From the NCBI GenBank assembly GCA_946479205.1, contig CAMLFJ010000059.1:1-10480 (forward strand): DNA of 10,480 nt. Reading direction: 5' to 3'. Positions 6,418 to 10,480 of the stretch are shown in pieces. This DNA comes from an uncultured bacterium. Its GTDB lineage: Bacteria > Methylomirabilota > Methylomirabilia > Rokubacteriales > CSP1-6. The notes beneath the pieces were generated by a model that saw nothing but the letters and a program-made list of their open reading frames with translations, did no database searches and was not told the DNA's origin. Position 1 is the stretch's first letter, and each line of letters begins with the position of its first letter. The translations under genes and the position numbers were made by a program.

Positions 6418-8798
6418 CGGATCCAGCGCCAGATCTGCTCCGGGGTGATCGGCAGCGAGCGGACCACCACGCCCAGGTGGGCGAGCGCGTCCTCGACCGC
6501 GTTCGCGACCGCGGCGGGGCCGGGGATCGCGCCGCCCTCGCCCACGCCCTTGGCCCCGAGCGGGGTCACCGGCGAGGGATGCTCGAGCCGGTCCACCTCG
6601 ATGAGCGGCACGTCCACCGAGGTGGGCTTGAGGTAGTCCATGAACGTGGAGGTGAGGAACTGCCCCTGCGCATCGTAGCGGAACTCCTCGAGCAGCGCGG
6701 CGCCGATGCCGTGCGCGGTCGCCCCGTGCACCATGCCCTCCACGATCAGCGGGTTGAGCTCGCGCCCGCAGTCGTGCACCACGAGATACCTGAGGATCTT
6801 CACGAGCCCGGTGCGCGGGTCGATCTCGACCAGGCAGCAGTGCGCGGCGTTGGAGAAGACGAGCTGCGAGCGCACCCGGCGCTCGCCGTCGATCGGCCGG
6901 GCGAGCGGGTTCTGATGGGCGTGCCGCGCCTCGAGCCCGGGCTCCTCGCCGGGCGGCAGGCCGAGCACGTCGGCGTAGGCGGTGCGCGCCAGCTCCGCGA
7001 AGCCGAGGCGCCGGTCGGGCGCGCCGCGCACCGCCACCGCGCCCCCGCCCAGCTCGAGATCGGCGACCGCGGCCTCCAGCCGGTGCGCGGCGATGCGCAG
7101 CAGCTTGGCCCGCACGCGCGCGGCCGCGCCCACCACCGCGCCCACGTCGGTGACCGAGAACTTGTTGGAGTAGTTGCCGGAGAGATAGAGCCAGGGCGTG
7201 GTCGTCGAGTCGAAGCCGCGGGCCACCGTGATCGCGTCGGGAGTGAGGCCGAGCTCGTCGGCCACGATCTGGGCGAGGACGGTCTCGTAGCCCTGCCCGC
7301 TCGGCGGGTCGCCGAGCGACACGCGCACGTGACCGTCGGGCTCCATGCGTACCATCGCCGCCTCCGCCGAGCCCGACGCGGCCCGGCGCCCGGTGACGAT
7401 CTCGTAGGACGCCAGGTTGGTGCCCGCCGGCTCCACCGACGTGGCGAGGCCGATGCCGAGCAGCCGCCCGTCCTTTCGGGCCGCGGCCTGCTCGCTTCGG
7501 CGCGCCGCGTAGCCGAACCGCTCGAGGGCGAGCCGCAGGGTGGCCGGGTAGTCGCCGCTGTCGTATTGCGCGCCGGGCGGGGTGGTGTACGGCATCTGGG
7601 CGGCGGTGACGTAGTTGCGCTGGCGCAGCTCGGCCGGATCCAGACCGAGGCGCCGGGCCAGCAGCGCCATCGCGCGCTCGATCGCGAAGCACATGAACGG
7701 TTTGCCGATGCCGCGATTGGCCCCGCTCGGGCACTTGTTGGTCAGCACGGACCAGGCCTCGTAGCGCACCGCGGGGATCCGGTAGCCGTTGGCGATGTTG
7801 CCGAGCTTGATCAGGTTGTGCTGGGTCGGGGTGATGAGGTTCTTGCCCTCGTCCGCGATGTCACGCACCGACAGCGCCAGCACGGTGCCGTCGGCGCGGT
7901 AGGCCAGCTCCACGTCCATGATCCCGTTGCAGGCGTGCATGAGCGCGGTGAGGTTCTCGATCCGGTCCTCGATCCACTTCACCGCCCGCCCGCTCTGGCG
8001 CGCGAGGAGCGCGCAGATCAGCAGGTAGGCCGGGCGGCGCTTGTTGCCGAAGCCGCCGCCGATGTCCGGGCACGAGAGCCGCACGCGGGCCTGGGGCACC
8101 CCGAGCGAGGCGGCCAGCACCGAGATCGTGAGGCCCGGCCTCTGATCGTTGGTCCAGAACTCGAAGACGCCGGTGCCCGCGTCGTACTCCGCGATGGCGC
8201 CGAAGGTCTCGAGCGGGGTGGAGGCGTAGCGCTGGATCGTGAACCGCTCGCGGAGCACGCCGTCCGCGCGGGCCAGGGCGTCGTCGACCGGGCCGTAGGT
8301 GAGCGTGTCGTGCCAGATCACGTTGGTGTTGAGCTGCGGGTAGAGGAGCGGCGCGTCCGGCGCGATGGCGGCCTCGGGATCCACCACCGCGGGCAGCGGC
8401 TCGTACTCCACCCGGATGCGCTCGAGCGCGTCCTCGGCGGTGGCGCGATCGACCGCGGCCACCGCGGCCACCGGCTCGCCCACGTAGCGCGCGCGGTCCA
8501 CCGCCAGGCAGTAGTCGGGCACCGCCGCGGTGGTGGGGATGAGCGGGCGGATCGGGCCGGAGCGCGCGGCGGCGTCCGCGCCGGTCAGGACCGCGAAGAC
8601 GCCGGGGAGCGCGGCCGCCTCGCGCGTGTCGATCGCGACGATGCGCGCGTGGGCGTGCGGGCTGCGCAGCATGGCCGCGTGGAGCATGCGCGGGCGGCCG
8701 AGATCGTCCACGAAACGGCCGCGGCCGGCCACCAGGCGCGCGTCTTCCTTGAGCGGCACCGGCCGCCCGACCCAGCCCGTGCCGGGCTCGTGGCTCAC
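6414..8798 (-). CDS. Molybdenum hydroxylase large subunit (xanthine dehydrogenase/CoxL family)
   Basis: This 794-residue subunit would bind molybdopterin cytosine dinucleotide and catalyse hydroxylation with water as the oxygen source. The N-terminal domain starts GRPVPLKEDARLVAGRGRFV (11-30). Cofactor-contact motifs are GGGFGNK (247-253) and PSGQGYET (499-506). Near the C-terminus GAKGVGEGG (748-756) contains the conserved catalytic Glu (Glu754). The loop that holds the active-site Cys (consensus AYRCSFR) in form I CO dehydrogenase reads GANRGIGKPF (359-368) here, so this is not a true CO dehydrogenase. It could act on an aldehyde, purine, N-heterocycle or aromatic compound. The start is GTG at 8798, with GGGAG 7 nt upstream, overlapping the small-subunit stop by 4 nt. 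A longer reading upstream from this frame was rejected because it runs through the small-subunit gene. Confidence 0.94.
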   Translation of the reverse strand: MSHEPGTGWVGRPVPLKEDARLVAGRGRFVDDLGRPRMLHAAMLRSPHAHARIVAIDTREAAALPGVFAVLTGADAAARSGPIRPLIPTTAAVPDYCLAVDRARYVGEPVAAVAAVDRATAEDALERIRVEYEPLPAVVDPEAAIAPDAPLLYPQLNTNVIWHDTLTYGPVDDALARADGVLRERFTIQRYASTPLETFGAIAEYDAGTGVFEFWTNDQRPGLTISVLAASLGVPQARVRLSCPDIGGGFGNKRRPAYLLICALLARQSGRAVKWIEDRIENLTALMHACNGIMDVELAYRADGTVLALSVRDIADEGKNLITPTQHNLIKLGNIANGYRIPAVRYEAWSVLTNKCPSGANRGIGKPFMCFAIERAMALLARRLGLDPAELRQRNYVTAAQMPYTTPPGAQYDSGDYPATLRLALERFGYAARRSEQAAARKDGRLLGIGLATSVEPAGTNLASYEIVTGRRAASGSAEAAMVRMEPDGHVRVSLGDPPSGQGYETVLAQIVADELGLTPDAITVARGFDSTTTPWLYLSGNYSNKFSVTDVGAVVGAAARVRAKLLRIAAHRLEAAVADLELGGGAVAVRGAPDRRLGFAELARTAYADVLGLPPGEEPGLEARHAHQNPLARPIDGERRVRSQLVFSNAAHCCLVEIDPRTGLVKILRYLVVHDCGRELNPLIVEGMVHGATAHGIGAALLEEFRYDAQGQFLTSTFMDYLKPTSVDVPLIEVDRLEHPSPVTPLGAKGVGEGGAIPGPAAVANAVEDALAHLGVVVRSLPITPEQIWRWIR

Positions 8799-9292
8799 GC
8801 GCGGGCTCCCGGCGCGCGCCCGGCCACGGTCTGCTCCACCGCGCGCACGATGTTGACGTAGCCGGTGCACATGCAGAGGTTGCCGGAGATCGCCTCGCGG
8901 ATGGTCTCGGTGGAGGGCGTCGGCTCCTGGGCCAGCAGCTCGGTGACGGTCACGATCATCCCGGGCGTGCAGAAGCCGCATTGCATGGCGTGGCAGACGC
9001 GGAAGGACTCCTGGAGCGGGCTCAGGTTCTCGGCCGGCGTGAGCCCCTCGATCGTGGTGACCGCGCGGCCGTCGAGCTGCGCCGCGAAGAGGAGACAGCT
9101 CCGCGCGCTCCGGCCGTCCACCAGCACCGTGCAGGCGCCGCACACGCCGTGCTCGCAGCCCACGTGGGTGCCGGTGAGCCCGAGGTCTTCACGAAGGAAG
9201 TCGGCGAGCGAGCGCCGCGCCTCGACCACCTGCGTCACCGGACGATCGTTGACGGTGAGGAGCACCGTGATCCGCTCGCTCGGCTCGGTCAT
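8795..9292 (-). CDS. Molybdenum hydroxylase 2Fe-2S small subunit (CoxS family)
   Basis: This 165-residue electron-transfer subunit carries two [2Fe-2S] clusters. The N-terminal plant-type ferredoxin domain has Cys46, Cys51, Cys54 and Cys66 (GCEHGVCGACTVLVDG). The C-terminal helical domain has Cys105 and Cys108 (QCGFCTPGM) and Cys140 and Cys142 (GNLCMCTGY). All eight ligands are present and the length is normal for the family. It should pass electrons from the molybdenum centre of the large subunit to FAD in the medium subunit. The ATG at 9292 shares one base with the medium-subunit stop (TGATG), and the stop overlaps the large-subunit GTG. Confidence 0.97.
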   Translation of the reverse strand: MTEPSERITVLLTVNDRPVTQVVEARRSLADFLREDLGLTGTHVGCEHGVCGACTVLVDGRSARSCLLFAAQLDGRAVTTIEGLTPAENLSPLQESFRVCHAMQCGFCTPGMIVTVTELLAQEPTPSTETIREAISGNLCMCTGYVNIVRAVEQTVAGRAPGARA

Positions 9293-10188
9293 CAAGGGCG
9301 TTCCGCGAGCCGCGCGGCCGCCAGGAGCAGGGCGCGCTCGACGAGCACGGTGGCCAGGTGCCGCCGATACTCGGCGGAGCCGTGCACGTCGCTCGGTGGA
9401 TCGCAGTCGGCGCCGGCGGCCGCGCCGGCCCGCGCCGCGCTCCCGGCGTCGATCGGCCCACCGGCCAGCGCACGCTCCGCGCCCGTGAGCCGGAGCGGGC
9501 GATCCCCCACGCCGAACCCCACCAGCCGCACCTCCCCCTCTCCCCCGAGAGGAGGAGAGGGCAGGGTGAGGGGGCGGCGCATGTGCACGACGGCCGCCAC
9601 CCCCGCCAGCGCAAAGTCCCCCGGACGCCGCGCGATCTCGACGAACCCCCAGCCCGGCGGTGGCGCCGGGATCTCGATCGCGGTCAGGATGTCGGCGGGC
9701 TCGAGCGCGGTCGTCAGCAGGCCGCGGAAGAACACGTCCGCCGCCACCTCGCGCGCCCCGCGCGGGCCCGTGATGTGGACGCGCGCGTCGAGGGCCAGCA
9801 GCGCCGCGGGCAGCTCCGCGGCGGGATCGGCGTGCGCCACGCTCCCGCCGAGCGTGCCCTGGTTCCGGATCGCCGCGTGGCCCACGTGGCGCGCGGCCTC
9901 GGCCAGGAGCGGGGCGCGCTCGCGCACCGCCGGCGAGGCCGCCAGCTCGGCGTGGCGCGTGAGCGCGCCGAGGCGGATCCCGCCGTCGGGGAGCGGCGTG
10001 ATGCCGGTCAGCTCGCGCAGGCCGTTGACGTCCACCAGGACCGCGGGCCGCACGAGGCGCATGTTCAGCATCGGGACCAGGCTCTGCCCGCCGGCCAGCA
10101 GCTTGGTGTCGCCGGGCGCGGCGGCCAGGAGCGCGGTCGCCTCCGCCAGGCTGCTCGCCCGCGCGTAGCGGAACGGAGCCGGCTTCAT
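9292..10188 (-). CDS. Molybdenum hydroxylase FAD-binding medium subunit (CoxM family)
   Basis: This 298-residue subunit binds FAD and passes electrons to the final acceptor. The two FAD motifs are AGGQSLVPMLNMRL (32-45) and IRNQGTLGGSVAHADPAAEL (107-126). The C-terminal CO dehydrogenase flavoprotein domain is recognisable from about 180, including GSAEYRRHLATVLVERAL (270-287). Within it, residues about 206-219 (PLTLPSPPLGGEGE) are encoded by a palindromic repeat and look unlike the usual family sequence, yet the frame is intact. The ATG at 10188 has AAGG about 7 nt upstream. It is the first gene of the medium-small-large-MFS operon, the same subunit order as coxMSL. Confidence 0.94.
   Translation of the reverse strand: MKPAPFRYARASSLAEATALLAAAPGDTKLLAGGQSLVPMLNMRLVRPAVLVDVNGLRELTGITPLPDGGIRLGALTRHAELAASPAVRERAPLLAEAARHVGHAAIRNQGTLGGSVAHADPAAELPAALLALDARVHITGPRGAREVAADVFFRGLLTTALEPADILTAIEIPAPPPGWGFVEIARRPGDFALAGVAAVVHMRRPLTLPSPPLGGEGEVRLVGFGVGDRPLRLTGAERALAGGPIDAGSAARAGAAAGADCDPPSDVHGSAEYRRHLATVLVERALLLAAARLAERP
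9531..9574. repeat. Palindromic intragenic repeat inside the FAD-subunit gene
   Basis: CCCTCTCC at 9536-9543 is the reverse complement of GGAGAGGG at 9554-9561, around a 10-nt loop, with C- and G-rich flanks extending the symmetry. On the coding strand it gives the peptide LTLPSPPLGGEGE, a translation of an interspersed palindromic repeat I recall from many high-GC bacterial genomes. It is in frame and adds no stop. Confidence 0.65.
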
Positions 10189-10250
10189 GTGCTACCTTCG
10201 GGACCCGAGCCGTCAACCATCACCCGCGGCAGGACCCCATGAGGAGCCCC
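10189..10250. promoter_or_regulatory. Divergent intergenic region with a small inverted repeat
   Basis: This 62-bp gap separates the minus-strand hydroxylase operon from the plus-strand cupin-like gene, so promoters for both may lie in or near it. An 11-bp inverted repeat, TCGGGACCCGA, is at 10198-10208, a possible operator. A TTGACG lies on the minus strand at about 10211-10216, but any paired -10 would sit against the ATG, so no promoter is assigned with confidence. Confidence 0.3.
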
Positions 10251-10480
10251 ATGAAGATCCATCATCTCTACGTGGACAAGCAGGGCGAGTCGCATTTCGA
10301 GGACATGGAGATCCCGTACACCGAATCGGGCCGGGCCGGGAAGCTGTCGGCGCGGCTCCCCGCGACGGGCATCATCTTCAGAGAGGTGGCGCCCGACTAC
10401 GATCTCGACTGGCACCCGGCGCCACGGCGGCAGTACATCATCAACCTCGACGCGGGCGTGCAGATCACCGCGAGCGACGG
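10251..10480 (+). CDS. Cupin-like protein, N-terminal part (runs off the right edge)
   Basis: Seventy-six codons are visible: the protein starts MKIHHLYVDKQGESHFEDME and reaches PAPRRQYIINLDAGVQITAS at the edge. The last stretch resembles the start of a cupin beta-barrel (an aromatic or His-containing strand, then a turn of the type VQVTASDG), as in small uncharacterised cupin-domain proteins. The metal-binding motifs would lie beyond the window, so no activity is assigned. The ATG at 10251 is preferred because GAGGAG lies just upstream; an in-frame ATG at 10239 with AGGA before it would add four residues. It is divergent from the hydroxylase operon, and a shared control region is possible. 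Confidence 0.7.
   Translation, partial: MKIHHLYVDKQGESHFEDMEIPYTESGRAGKLSARLPATGIIFREVAPDYDLDWHPAPRRQYIINLDAGVQITASD

Noticed and set aside
6477..8861. Very long open frame on the plus strand (794 codons) opposite the hydroxylase large subunit
   Set aside because: It is an antisense shadow caused by GC-rich third positions: its product is rich in Arg, His, Gly and Ala without family motifs, while the minus strand encodes a clear molybdenum hydroxylase.
6414..10188. Naming the hydroxylase genes coxM, coxS and coxL
   Set aside because: The gene order fits, but the active-site loop lacks the Cys of form I CO dehydrogenase, so the symbols would imply an unsupported function.

Overview
This is a high-GC window (roughly 70 % by eye) with overlapping genes, frequent GTG/TTG starts and little non-coding DNA. 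The mix of a bipartite ABC importer, a CoA-pathway enzyme and a molybdenum hydroxylase suggests an environmental heterotroph. A soil lineage such as Rokubacteria/Methylomirabilota or a relative is possible, but no taxonomic marker is present and this is only an impression.

Layout: every gene except the last lies on the minus strand, so read from right to left. At the far right (10251 to the edge, plus strand) is the start of a cupin-like protein, divergent from the rest. Operon A (10188 to 5185) encodes the FAD, 2Fe-2S and molybdopterin subunits of a xanthine dehydrogenase/CO dehydrogenase-family hydroxylase, followed by a translationally coupled MFS transporter. A 106-bp repeat element (5076-5181) with perfect 25-bp inverted ends follows. 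Operon B (5030 to the left edge) encodes an enoyl-CoA hydratase/isomerase-family protein, a carboxymuconolactone decarboxylase/AhpD-fold protein, and a periplasmic binding protein, fused permease and ATPase of an ABC importer. Genes within the operons overlap by 1-11 nt or are 3 nt apart.

The main discovery is in the AhpD-like gene (3651-4193). It looks like two short ORFs, but both lie in one continuous reading frame interrupted only by a UGA. That UGA falls exactly where the second cysteine of the CxxC redox motif belongs (C-A-R-UGA). Twenty nucleotides downstream is the GGA apical loop of a perfect 6-bp hairpin, which fits the bacterial SECIS pattern. The frame then stays open for 104 codons of recognisable family sequence and ends in an ATGA overlap with the next gene. 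The best reading is a selenoprotein with a CxxU active site, not a pseudogene.

How the genes may work together: operon A probably oxidises a small, possibly heterocyclic or aromatic, substrate in the cytoplasm, with the MFS protein moving substrate or product. Operon B pairs uptake of an unidentified solute with CoA-ester chemistry and a thiol/selenol redox protein. No substrate can be assigned from sequence alone. I saw no rRNA, tRNA, CRISPR array or intact transposase gene.
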